NCBI GenBank assembly: GCA_027063075.1
Contig: JAMOSM010000076.1
Coordinates: 1 to 12,472, forward strand
Length of the DNA stretch: 12,472 bases
Direction of reading: 5' to 3'
Source: Nautiliaceae bacterium
Lineage (GTDB): Bacteria > Campylobacterota > Campylobacteria > Campylobacterales > Nautiliaceae
Shown here: positions 1 through 6,526 of the stretch, piece by piece
How positions within the stretch are numbered: the first letter of the stretch is position 1
How the letters are laid out: every line of letters starts with the position of its first letter
Made by a program: the position numbers and the translations under genes
Notes under the pieces: generated by a model
What the model was told of the DNA's origin: nothing
Databases searched by the model: none
Seen by the model: the letters and a program-made list of their open reading frames with translations, nothing else

Positions 1-63
1 AGGGTAAAAGAGGTAAATGGTTCAAGAAAAATAGACCCTGTTAAATATTTAAAAAAGGACTAA
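1..63 (+). CDS. C-terminal end of an upstream protein, possibly an M23-type peptidase
   Basis: Frame 1 is open from the window edge to a TAA at 61-63 and gives 20 residues ending in IDPVKYLKKD. An ending of the form 'NG..(K/R).(I/V)(D/N)P..YL' is common at the C-terminus of M23 (LytM-like) cell-wall endopeptidases, just after the HLHxEV zinc motif, which would lie outside the window. That family call rests on very little sequence and could be wrong. The stop overlaps the stop of the converging - strand gene: the four bases CTAA at 60-63 serve both. No terminator hairpin is visible between the two genes. The partial CDS itself is fairly safe because the frame ends exactly at the gene junction. 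Confidence 0.5.
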   Translation, partial: RVKEVNGSRKIDPVKYLKKD

Positions 64-1271
64 GTCTCCTTTCCGTTTATAAACAGTTTTTGAACTTCAT
101 TTGTATGAAGTATAATTTGAAGAGGCAATAGGTCTAAATTTTTAACTTTGCCCGGAAGTTTAAAAGAGATTATATCGGCGTCTTTTCCTTCTTCTAATGA
201 ACCGTTGTTTAAATCAAGGGCTTTTGCGGCGTTTGTTGTTACTGATTTTAATAAATCTATTGCAAGATATTTTGGATGCAGATTTACGTGCATTAAAAGG
301 GCTGCTCTTATCTCTTTAAACAGATTTAAAGAATAATTTGAACTAAGTCCGTCTGTTGCTACTAAATAGTCGATTGTATAGTTTTTTACTCTCTCAAGGT
401 CTAATAATCCTACATTTAAAAGTCTGTTTGAAACAGGACAGTGGATTATAGAAGCGTTTATTTCCTTTATTTTTTGAAGCTCTTTATCATTTGCATAAAC
501 ACAATGAACAAAAGTTGTTTTAGTGTCTTTAAATTTTTCTATAAATTCAATAGGTTTTATCAGTGGTTTTGCATTTTTAAAATGTTTTTCAAAAAATAGT
601 TTAAATTCCCCCTCTCCTTTATCTAGCCAGCGTCTTTCAGCTTTGCTTTCCATAAAATGTGCCTGAAGAGGCAGATTTTTTGTTTTTGCTATATTTATGG
701 CTTTTTCCATTAAAATAGGATGTACTGAGTAAGGAGAATGAATTGAAATTCCAACTTTAAATTTATCATTTTGAAGTTTTAACGATTCTTCAACCCTTGC
801 TAAAAAATCCTGATAAAGCATATCCACAGCCGCAGGGGTTGTGCCTATTATTTCATTAAAATAGACTACTTTTAAAGGGGAGTGTTTTAAATACCTTAAG
901 TCATTTCCGGTTGAGCTTATTTCTCCAAAGGCGCAAACCCCGCTTTTTTTCATCTCTTCAATAGCCTTTTTAAAACATTCTCCTTTACACGAGATGAAAA
1001 GCTCTTCTCTGTTTTCTATTACGGAATGAAGCCAGTTTATAAAATCTCCATATTCGAGGTGGGTTTTGTTTGAACTGAATTCAAGATGAATATGGGAATT
1101 AATAAGTGCCGGCATTACGACAGAATTTTCTCCAAGATAAATTTCTCTTTCACACTCTTTAAGGTTTTTTCCAATTTCTACTATTTTTTCATCGAAAATA
1201 ATTTCTCCATTTTTTAAGATTGTATAATTTTTATCCATTGTCAAAATGTAATCGGCTTTTAGTTTAGTCAA
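60..1271 (-). CDS. mqnX: Aminofutalosine deaminase family amidohydrolase (menaquinone biosynthesis)
   Basis: This 403-residue metal-dependent hydrolase belongs to the amidohydrolase superfamily. The HxH zinc motif is at H60/H62 (NSHIHLE), with further ligands at H205 (QAHFMES), H256 (FVHC) and D307 (VATDGLSSN). The E-S-K-A-E stretch near 208 and the SSNYSLNL loop are typical of the branch that converts 6-amino-6-deoxyfutalosine to futalosine in the alternative menaquinone pathway. I recall C. jejuni Cj0067 as a homologue, also divergent from aroQ. The start is TTG: AAGGAG with a 5-base spacer lies directly upstream on the - strand, while the first ATG (codon 12) would drop beta-strand sequence. 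Related SAH/MTA or guanine deaminases are the alternatives, but genome context in this phylum favours the futalosine role. Other mqn genes are not in the window. The cytoplasmic product would feed a quinone pool used in anaerobic respiration. Confidence 0.85.
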   Translation of the reverse strand: MTKLKADYILTMDKNYTILKNGEIIFDEKIVEIGKNLKECEREIYLGENSVVMPALINSHIHLEFSSNKTHLEYGDFINWLHSVIENREELFISCKGECFKKAIEEMKKSGVCAFGEISSTGNDLRYLKHSPLKVVYFNEIIGTTPAAVDMLYQDFLARVEESLKLQNDKFKVGISIHSPYSVHPILMEKAINIAKTKNLPLQAHFMESKAERRWLDKGEGEFKLFFEKHFKNAKPLIKPIEFIEKFKDTKTTFVHCVYANDKELQKIKEINASIIHCPVSNRLLNVGLLDLERVKNYTIDYLVATDGLSSNYSLNLFKEIRAALLMHVNLHPKYLAIDLLKSVTTNAAKALDLNNGSLEEGKDADIISFKLPGKVKNLDLLPLQIILHTNEVQKLFINGKET

Positions 1272-1280
1272 TTTTTCTCC

Positions 1281-1300
1281 TTAAGTTTTTCTAAATTATA
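1281..1300 (-). promoter_or_regulatory. Promoter -10 and ribosome binding site of the aminofutalosine deaminase
   Basis: On the - strand a perfect TATAAT occupies 1295-1300, preceded by T-rich sequence but no clear -35 hexamer, as is usual for the main sigma factor in Campylobacterota. Transcription would start near 1288, leaving a leader of about 17 bases that contains AAGGAG five bases before the TTG. It overlaps the candidate + strand -10 boxes for aroQ. Confidence 0.5.
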
Positions 1301-1326
1301 GTAAAATTACATAAAAAAAGGAGAAA
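1297..1326 (+). promoter_or_regulatory. Candidate promoter -10 and ribosome binding site for the aroQ-flagellar operon
   Basis: Two -10-like boxes lie on the + strand, TATAGT at 1297-1302 and TAAAAT at 1302-1307, with only T-rich sequence or TTAAGT (1281-1286, 15-base spacing) as -35. AAAGGAG ends at 1323, five bases before the GTG start of aroQ. This 57-base gap is the only place before 8350 where a promoter could lie outside coding sequence, so it probably drives the whole downstream run. No sigma-28 or sigma-54 consensus is seen here. Confidence 0.4.
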
Positions 1327-1328
1327 AA

Positions 1329-1811
1329 GTGAAAATAAAAGTAATACACGGACCAAATTTAAATATGCTTGGTATTAGAGAGGTTAATTTATACGGACCT
1401 ATGAAACTTGATGACATTAACAAAAATATGGAAGTTGTTGCAAAACAAAACGGTTTTGATATTGAATTTTATCAGTCTAATCATGAGGGGGATATTGTAG
1501 ATGCAATTCAGGAGTGTTTAAGCGAAGGTGTTGATGGACTTATTATTAATCCTGCTGCATTTACACACTATTCAATTGCAATAAGGGATGCAATTGCGGC
1601 ACTTAGAAGTAACGGCCTTCCTGTGGTAGAGGTGCATCTGACAAACACTGCGGCAAGAGAAGAATTTAGACAAAAATCATTAATCTCTCCTGTAGTGGCA
1701 GGTACAATTGCCGGATTTGGACCTTTTAGTTATCATCTTGGACTCATTGCAATGATGCAGATTTTAAATGAAATTAAAATGGCAAAAGAGGTCCAAAAAC
1801 AAGGTCAGTAA
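1329..1811 (+). CDS. aroQ: 3-dehydroquinate dehydratase, type II
   Basis: This protein catalyses dehydration of 3-dehydroquinate to 3-dehydroshikimate, the third step of the shikimate pathway, as a cytoplasmic dodecamer in this family. The length of 160 residues is normal. All family signatures are present: HGPNLNMLG at 7-15, the YG with catalytic Tyr22, [11 protein letters not shown] at 50-60, INPAAFTH at 73-80 (Asn74 and His80 bind substrate), catalytic His103 in VEVHLTN, and Arg114. The start is GTG at 1329 with AAAGGAG five bases upstream, and an earlier start would run into the promoter gap. Its TAA stop shares one base with the ATG of the next gene (TAATG), so translation is probably coupled. 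It is the first gene of the long + strand operon. Confidence 0.96.
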   Translation: MKIKVIHGPNLNMLGIREVNLYGPMKLDDINKNMEVVAKQNGFDIEFYQSNHEGDIVDAIQECLSEGVDGLIINPAAFTHYSIAIRDAIAALRSNGLPVVEVHLTNTAAREEFRQKSLISPVVAGTIAGFGPFSYHLGLIAMMQILNEIKMAKEVQKQGQ

Positions 1812-2821
1812 TGAATTATATTTTAAATAAGGAAAATGAGATTTATTATGAATGTGGCTGGAGCAGTGATAATGCTCTTTTTTTATTCCTTGATGGAAAT
1901 AAATATGTAATAACTGATGGAAGATATACCCTTGATGCTAAAGAAAAAGCAAAAGCTGAAGTAATTGAAGCAAAAGATTTAGTAAAAAAAGCAAGGGAAC
2001 TTATTTTAAAACACAGAATAAAAACTCTTAAAATAGACCCTACAAACTGGGATAAGGAGAGTTATGAAAAACTCTCAAAAGTTACAATTCTTAAAAACTC
2101 TCCTTATTTTTCCCATAAAAAAAGAATGATAAAGTCAAAAGAGGAACTTAAGATTATAAAAGAGGCTGCAAGACTCGGAGCTGAGGCATTTGAAGAGTTT
2201 AAAAAAGAGATTGATGAAGTGGATGAGTATGAGCTTTCATACAGATTTAAAGAGAAATTAACTCTTAGAGGAAGAAGGGCTTTAAGTTTTGAACCGATTG
2301 TTGCAATTAATGAAAATGCTGCAAAACCTCATGCAGAAGTTAGCGAGAAAATATTAAAAAAGGGTTATTTGCTGCTTCTTGATGCAGGAATTAAACATAA
2401 AAGATACTGCTCTGATAGGACAAGGACTATTTTTGTAGGGGATAATATCTCTATGAGTAAGTTTCAAAAATTTAAAGATAAAAAAATTCAAAAAGTCTAT
2501 GATACCGTTTTAAAAGCTCAAGAGGCTGCAATAAAGGCAATTGAAATTGGAAAGCCTATAAATGAGCTTGATAAGATTGCAAGAAATATTATAGAAGATG
2601 CCGGATATGGTAAATATTTTGTTCATTCTTTAGGGCATGGGGTTGGGCTTGATATTCACGAATGGCCTTATGTAAATTCAAAAAATACTATACCGATTCA
2701 AGAGGGAATGGTTTTTACAATTGAACCTGGTATTTATATTCCTGGAGAATTTGGTGTGAGGATTGAAGATATGGTTGTGATTGAAGATGGAAAAGTTAAG
2801 GTATTAAGTGAGGAGATTTAA
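1811..2821 (+). CDS. pepP: M24 family aminopeptidase P / Xaa-Pro peptidase
   Basis: This is a 336-residue two-domain metallopeptidase. Residues 1 to about 105 form a creatinase-type N-terminal domain (with ITDGRYTLDA near 34-43), and about 110-330 is the pita-bread M24 catalytic domain. The five metal ligands are all visible: Asp191 (LLLDAG), Asp202 (SDRTRT), His276 (HSLGHGVGLDIHE), Glu305 (IEPGIYI) and Glu319 (VRIED). It is expected to remove residues N-terminal to proline in the cytoplasm with Mn or Co. At 336 residues it is nearer the short PepQ/YpdF-like forms than E. coli PepP (about 440), so Xaa-Pro dipeptidase activity is an alternative. I recall H. pylori having a PepQ-like gene in this same place (HP1037). 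The stop TAA overlaps the ATG of the next small gene by one base. Confidence 0.88.
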   Translation: MNYILNKENEIYYECGWSSDNALFLFLDGNKYVITDGRYTLDAKEKAKAEVIEAKDLVKKARELILKHRIKTLKIDPTNWDKESYEKLSKVTILKNSPYFSHKKRMIKSKEELKIIKEAARLGAEAFEEFKKEIDEVDEYELSYRFKEKLTLRGRRALSFEPIVAINENAAKPHAEVSEKILKKGYLLLLDAGIKHKRYCSDRTRTIFVGDNISMSKFQKFKDKKIQKVYDTVLKAQEAAIKAIEIGKPINELDKIARNIIEDAGYGKYFVHSLGHGVGLDIHEWPYVNSKNTIPIQEGMVFTIEPGIYIPGEFGVRIEDMVVIEDGKVKVLSEEI

Positions 2822-2985
2822 TGAGTATTAGCAAAATAAGGACTCTTCTTTATAAAATAGCTAAATATTTAGGGGATTTTAACGCAATAAAAAGAGCAAT
2901 TGAAAAAAAAGAGATAACACCTATTGTAAAAAGGGTTATAAGAAGAATTTATGGATATATTACAAGCAGGGGTATGCCTAAGTGA
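2821..2985 (+). CDS. Small highly basic protein, unknown function (54 residues)
   Basis: This short ORF fills the otherwise unexplained space between the peptidase and folK. ATG at 2821 overlaps the upstream TAA by one base and the TGA at 2983-2985 overlaps the folK GTG by four. It is preceded by GAGGAG (2810-2815) with a five-base spacer, one of the best ribosome binding sites in the window. The product has 8 Lys and 6 Arg against 3 acidic residues (net about +11) and no Cys or Trp. The core runs LGDFNAIKRAIE then IVKRVIRRIYGYITSR. I have an impression of similar tiny basic proteins with an 'LGD.NAI..G' then 'KR..RR..G...GR' pattern in other bacteria, but cannot name a family. It could be nucleic-acid or membrane associated through amphipathic helices. 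No function is assigned. Confidence 0.75.
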   Translation: MSISKIRTLLYKIAKYLGDFNAIKRAIEKKEITPIVKRVIRRIYGYITSRGMPK

Positions 2986-3434
2986 AAATTATAAAAACAG
3001 CTTTTTTCCCGGCTCCTATTAAAAAAAGCAGTAAAAAAAACAGAGCTCTTATAGGAATAGGGTGTAATATTGGTAACTGTATAAGAAGATTTAAAAAACT
3101 TTATCTTTTTTTAAATTCCCATCCAAAAATTGATGTAATTCAAACTTCAATTATCTATAAGAATCCTCCTTTTGGCTATTTAGACCAACCCTGGTTTTAT
3201 AACTCTGTTATGGTTGTAAAAACAAACTTTTCACCAATGGAGCTTTTAAATTTTGTGCTTTATGTGGAAAAAAAATTTGGTCGAAAGAGAAGTTTTAAAA
3301 ATGCTCCAAGAACATTGGATTTAGATATAATTATGTATAATAACATTAAGATGAATACAAAAAAATTAATTTTGCCTCATCCTCATTTTAAGAAAAGAGA
3401 TTCAGTTCTTGTACCTTTAGCGCTAAAGGATTAA
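2982..3434 (+). CDS. folK: 2-amino-4-hydroxy-6-hydroxymethyldihydropteridine diphosphokinase (HPPK)
   Basis: HPPK transfers pyrophosphate from ATP to 6-hydroxymethyl-7,8-dihydropterin in folate synthesis. The 150-residue product shows the start of the fold at LIGIGCNIGN (23-32), the substrate segment YKNPPFGYLDQPWFYN (59-74), the family signature GRKRSFKNAPRTLDLDI (100-116) with Mg ligands Asp113 and Asp115, and PHPHFKKRDSVLVPL (132-146). About 22 residues precede the usual fold start (…FFPAPIKKSSKKN), a lysine-rich extension. The start used is GTG at 2982, overlapping the previous stop by four bases (GTGA). The extension has no better internal ATG, so I keep it, though the ribosome binding site (a GGGG run about 10 bases upstream) is mediocre. 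I recall this gene lying directly before flhF in Helicobacter and Campylobacter too. Confidence 0.93.
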   Translation: MKIIKTAFFPAPIKKSSKKNRALIGIGCNIGNCIRRFKKLYLFLNSHPKIDVIQTSIIYKNPPFGYLDQPWFYNSVMVVKTNFSPMELLNFVLYVEKKFGRKRSFKNAPRTLDLDIIMYNNIKMNTKKLILPHPHFKKRDSVLVPLALKD

Positions 3435-3435
3435 A

Positions 3436-4635
3436 TTGAAACTAAAAACTTTTACAGCCCCTACTTATACAGAAGCATTAAAAAAAGTAAAAGATGCCTT
3501 AGGTGATGATGTTATTATTGTTTCAAGTAAAGAGGTTAAGAAAAAAACTCTTACTTCAGAGGGGCTTTATGAAATAGTGGTTGCTGTAGAAGAAGATGTT
3601 TCTTTAAAAGAAGAGAAAAAAAACAATGTTGAAGAGGTAATGCTTAAGCTCTCAAGTGCTGCAAAAGAGATAAATAAGACAATAAAAGAGCCTGTTAAAG
3701 AGATAAAAAATAAACTCTCTCCTGAAGAAGAGATTTTAAAACTAAAAGAGGAATTTAGTAAATTAGCAGATACTATTAAATTTTTGCAAGCTACCATATG
3801 GGATATGTCTCATAAAGAGAATTTAGAACTTCCTCCTGAATTTAGTGAAATTTATGCCCTCTCTAAAGCTAGCGGAATGTATTATAGACATTTAGATGAA
3901 ATAATGAAACTGAGTATTCAGTATATGCCTTTTAAAATGAGGAAAAACAGAGAAACTATTAAAAGATATTTTCATACACTTCTTAAAAAGATGATTCCAA
4001 TAAGGGTTGAGAGGGAAATAAAACCTCCTCATAAAAAAATTATGATGTTTGTTGGGCCAACTGGAGTTGGAAAAACTACAACAATTGCAAAACTTGCTGC
4101 CCGTTATGCTTATAAGCTTTCTTCAAGACATAAAGTTGGAATAATAACACTTGATACTTACAGAATTGGAGCGGTTGAACAGCTGATGACCTATGCTAAA
4201 ATGATGAAATTACCAATTGAGACTGTAGTTGATCCAAATGATTTTGAAGAGGCTTTAAATACCCTTAGGCATAATGATTATATTTTAATTGATACAGTCG
4301 GAAGTTCGCAGCATGATAAAGAAAAAATAGAAAAGTTAAAAACTTTTTTAAGTGTAGATTCTTTTGCGGAAATTAGTGTTAATTTGGTACTTTCCGCTGT
4401 TACAAAGTATGAGGATTTAATAGATATTTATAAAAACTTTTCAATCTTACCAATAGATACATTAATTTTTACAAAACTTGATGAGACTAAGACATATGGC
4501 AATATTTTTTCTTTGCTTCTTGAGACTAAAAAGCCTGTTAGTTATTTTTCGATAGGTCAAGAAGTTCCTGATGATTTAATAGTTGCTGATGCAAATTATC
4601 TTTTAAAAGGTATTTTAGATAAGGAGCTTAATTGA
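3436..4635 (+). CDS. flhF: Flagellar biosynthesis GTPase FlhF
   Basis: FlhF is an SRP-family GTPase that sets the site and number of polar flagella, acting at the inner face of the membrane with FlhG. This 399-residue protein has the FlhF B domain at the N-terminus (MKLKTFTAPTYTEALKKVK), a charged linker at about 55-110, an N domain at about 130-200, and the GTPase domain: P-loop GPTGVGKTT 207-215, LDTYRIGAVEQL 239-250, G3 DTVGS 286-290, G4 TKLDE 346-350 and SIGQEVPDDL 372-381. The Arg that normally follows DTxG is Ser here. The start is TTG at 3436, one base after the folK stop, with AAAGGA (3425-3430) five bases upstream and inside folK. The C-terminal codons contain AAGGAG that serves the next gene, with which it overlaps by four bases. 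Confidence 0.95.
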   Translation: MKLKTFTAPTYTEALKKVKDALGDDVIIVSSKEVKKKTLTSEGLYEIVVAVEEDVSLKEEKKNNVEEVMLKLSSAAKEINKTIKEPVKEIKNKLSPEEEILKLKEEFSKLADTIKFLQATIWDMSHKENLELPPEFSEIYALSKASGMYYRHLDEIMKLSIQYMPFKMRKNRETIKRYFHTLLKKMIPIRVEREIKPPHKKIMMFVGPTGVGKTTTIAKLAARYAYKLSSRHKVGIITLDTYRIGAVEQLMTYAKMMKLPIETVVDPNDFEEALNTLRHNDYILIDTVGSSQHDKEKIEKLKTFLSVDSFAEISVNLVLSAVTKYEDLIDIYKNFSILPIDTLIFTKLDETKTYGNIFSLLLETKKPVSYFSIGQEVPDDLIVADANYLLKGILDKELN

Positions 4636-5495
4636 AAACACAAGCTGATAAATTAAAAGATTTAGTAAAAGAGAAATCTTCAAAAAAGCTAAAAACCCGT
4701 GTTATTGCAATTACAAGTGGTAAAGGTGGGGTTGGAAAAACAACTCTTAGTGCAAACATAGGGTATGCCCTTTATAAACTAGGATTTAAGGTAGCTTTGT
4801 TTGATGCTGATATAGGTCTTGCAAATTTGGACGTTATGTTAAAAGTAAATGCTAAGAAAAATATTTTAGATGTTTTAAAAAATGAAGCAACTTTAAAAGA
4901 GATTGCAGTTGAAATTGAACCAGGATTTTTTTTAATTCCCGGGGAAAGCGGAAATGAGATTATAAATTTTGCAGATGAGATGACTCTTAGCAATTTTTTT
5001 TCCCAGCTTGATTTTTTTGAAGATTATGATTTTTTTATTATAGATACAAGTGCCGGGATTGATAAAAGGGTTCAGGTGTTCTTAGATGCGGCTGATGATG
5101 TGATTGTTGTAACTGTTCCTGAACCCGCAGCAATTACAGATGCTTATGCAATGATAAAAATTATAAGTGAAAAAAGGGATATTGCTTATATGATATTGAA
5201 TGAAGTAAATTCTGAAAAAGAGGCTACTACTATTTTTAGTAAAATTTTAAAAGTTGCAAAACAAAATTTAAAAGAAGATTTTAAACTTTTAATGCTTGGA
5301 TTTGTTAAAAACGACAGGTCTATTTATATTTCCACTACAAAAAGAGAGCTTTTTGTAAAAGAAAATCCTCTCTCATCTGTTTCTGAACAGGTTTTTAATA
5401 TTGCTAAAAAAATAGCAAGAATTTCGGAACGAAAAGTGCTTGAAGAAAATGGAGGAATTGCTAAGTTCTTTAAAAAAATTCTTTCAAGTTTCTAA
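4632..5495 (+). CDS. flhG: Flagellum number regulator FlhG (MinD/ParA-type ATPase)
   Basis: FlhG is a MinD-like ATPase that limits flagellar number, partly by stimulating the GTPase of FlhF. This copy has 287 residues. Residues 3-11 (TQADKLKDL) resemble the N-terminal DQAxxLR FlhF-activating motif. The deviant Walker A SGKGGVGKTT is at 29-38 with the signature lysine that marks MinD-type dimers, DADIGLANLDVML at 58-70 is the A' region, and Asp138 in FFIIDTSAGI is Walker B. The C-terminus IAKFFKKILSSF can form an amphipathic membrane-binding helix, as in MinD. The start is TTG at 4632, overlapping the flhF stop (TTGA), with a perfect AAGGAG five bases upstream. Codons 99-136 include two T8 and two T7 runs. 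A chromosome-partition ParA is excluded by the position between flhF and fliA. Confidence 0.94.
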   Translation: MKTQADKLKDLVKEKSSKKLKTRVIAITSGKGGVGKTTLSANIGYALYKLGFKVALFDADIGLANLDVMLKVNAKKNILDVLKNEATLKEIAVEIEPGFFLIPGESGNEIINFADEMTLSNFFSQLDFFEDYDFFIIDTSAGIDKRVQVFLDAADDVIVVTVPEPAAITDAYAMIKIISEKRDIAYMILNEVNSEKEATTIFSKILKVAKQNLKEDFKLLMLGFVKNDRSIYISTTKRELFVKENPLSSVSEQVFNIAKKIARISERKVLEENGGIAKFFKKILSSF

Positions 5496-5507
5496 AGGTA
5501 TTAATAA

Positions 5508-5846
5508 ATGAGAGGAGAAAATTTTATCTATTTTGCTACTGTCAGCGGCTTTTTTATAGGAGTAATTTTTTCAATCTTGAATGAGTTGTCAATAGATAGT
5601 TTTTTATTTGCTACAATTATGATAACGCTTGTTTTTTATTTAGTAGCGCTTAGCAGTGTGGCTTTTTATATAAAATATGTTGATGTTAAAAAAGTTGTTT
5701 ATCTTAATAAAAAAGAGATAGATACTATTTTGGATTCTCAGATAAAAGAGCTTGAAAAAAAAGAAGATTTTATAATAGAGAGTTATGAATTTATAAAAAA
5801 AATTGAACAAGAGGAGTTGGAAATTTTTAAAAAGAGTAAAAGATGA
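5508..5846 (+). CDS. Conserved two-helix membrane protein between flhG and fliA, unknown function
   Basis: This 112-residue protein has two predicted transmembrane segments (about 6-25 and 32-55), joined by a very short acidic turn (NELSID). They are followed by a highly charged cytoplasmic tail (about 60-112) rich in Lys and Glu that looks helical or coiled-coil (IDTILDSQIKELEKKEDF...). An N-in, C-in hairpin is likely by the positive-inside rule. It starts 12 bases after flhG, with TAAAGG overlapping the flhG stop as ribosome binding site, and ends overlapping fliA by four bases (ATGA). I recall unannotated membrane proteins in the same slot in H. pylori (HP1033) and C. jejuni (Cj0062c). The location suggests a link to FlhF/FlhG placement or to FliA control, but nothing in the sequence proves it. 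Confidence 0.85.
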   Translation: MRGENFIYFATVSGFFIGVIFSILNELSIDSFLFATIMITLVFYLVALSSVAFYIKYVDVKKVVYLNKKEIDTILDSQIKELEKKEDFIIESYEFIKKIEQEELEIFKKSKR

Positions 5847-6526
5847 GTTCTAAAAACCCGTATGATGAGACACTAAAAGCTTATAGGGATTCATTGGCAG
5901 TTGATTATATGCCTGCTGTAAAAGCTATGGCTGCAAAGCTTAAAGAAAGACTTCCAAGCAGTGTTGATTTTAATGATTTAGTTTCTATCGGGTTTGAAGA
6001 ATTGGTTAAAGTTTCAAAAAGATACGACTCTTCGATTAATAATAACTTCTGGGGTTATGCCCAGCGTAGAATTTATGGGGCAATGCTAGATTTTTTAAGA
6101 AGTCTTGATACTCTTAGTAGAGGTGATAGAAAACTTATAAAAGAGATAGACAAAGTTATAGAAAGATTTATATCTAATCACGGGTATGAGCCTACAGATG
6201 AAGAAATCGCTGCAGTTTTGGATATAGATGTTGAAAAAGTCAAAAAAGCAAGAAACGCAAGTGATATTTATTCTGTAATGCCTATTGAAGACCAGCTTAA
6301 TTATTTTGATAATATAGAAAAAAAGATAGAAGAAGATGAATTAATTGAAGTTATTTACGATATATTAAAAGATTTAGGAGAAAAAGAGCAGTTAATAATT
6401 CAACTTTATTATTTTGAAGAGTTAAGCCTTAAAGAAATTAGTGAAATTTTAGGTGTAACTGAGAGCAGGGTTTCTCAAATTCATAAAAAAGTAATAAAAA
6501 AAATAAGGGAAAGATTAAATGGCTGA
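5843..6526 (+). CDS. fliA: RNA polymerase sigma factor for flagellar operons (sigma-28)
   Basis: FliA directs RNA polymerase to late flagellar genes such as flagellin. The 227-residue protein has the group-3 sigma layout. Region 2 is at about 21-90 (YMPAVKAMAAKLKERLP; VDFNDLVSIGFEEL; FWGYAQRRIYGAMLDFLRS, the last being the -10 recognition and melting part). Region 3 is at about 95-145 (GYEPTDEEIAAVLDID), and region 4 at about 165-225 has a helix-turn-helix SLKEISEILGVTESRVSQIHKKV. No sigma-70 region 1.1 is present, as expected. The start ATG at 5843 overlaps the preceding stop by four bases. The ribosome binding site is weak (purine-rich AAAAAGAG), which fits coupling to upstream translation. 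The stop overlaps fliM by eight bases. Its anti-sigma factor FlgM is not in the window. It lies in an operon that seems to be read from the housekeeping promoter upstream of aroQ. Confidence 0.96.
   Translation: MSSKNPYDETLKAYRDSLAVDYMPAVKAMAAKLKERLPSSVDFNDLVSIGFEELVKVSKRYDSSINNNFWGYAQRRIYGAMLDFLRSLDTLSRGDRKLIKEIDKVIERFISNHGYEPTDEEIAAVLDIDVEKVKKARNASDIYSVMPIEDQLNYFDNIEKKIEEDELIEVIYDILKDLGEKEQLIIQLYYFEELSLKEISEILGVTESRVSQIHKKVIKKIRERLNG

Noticed and set aside
148..336. 62-residue open frame on the + strand opposite the aminofutalosine deaminase
   Set aside because: It is antisense to a gene with intact catalytic motifs, has no promoter or ribosome binding site of its own, and its composition reflects the complement of the coding strand.
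4544..4560. CGAT-containing T-rich stretch in flhF as a sigma-28 promoter
   Set aside because: There is no matching TAAA element at the right spacing, it lies within coding sequence, and no gene starts nearby.
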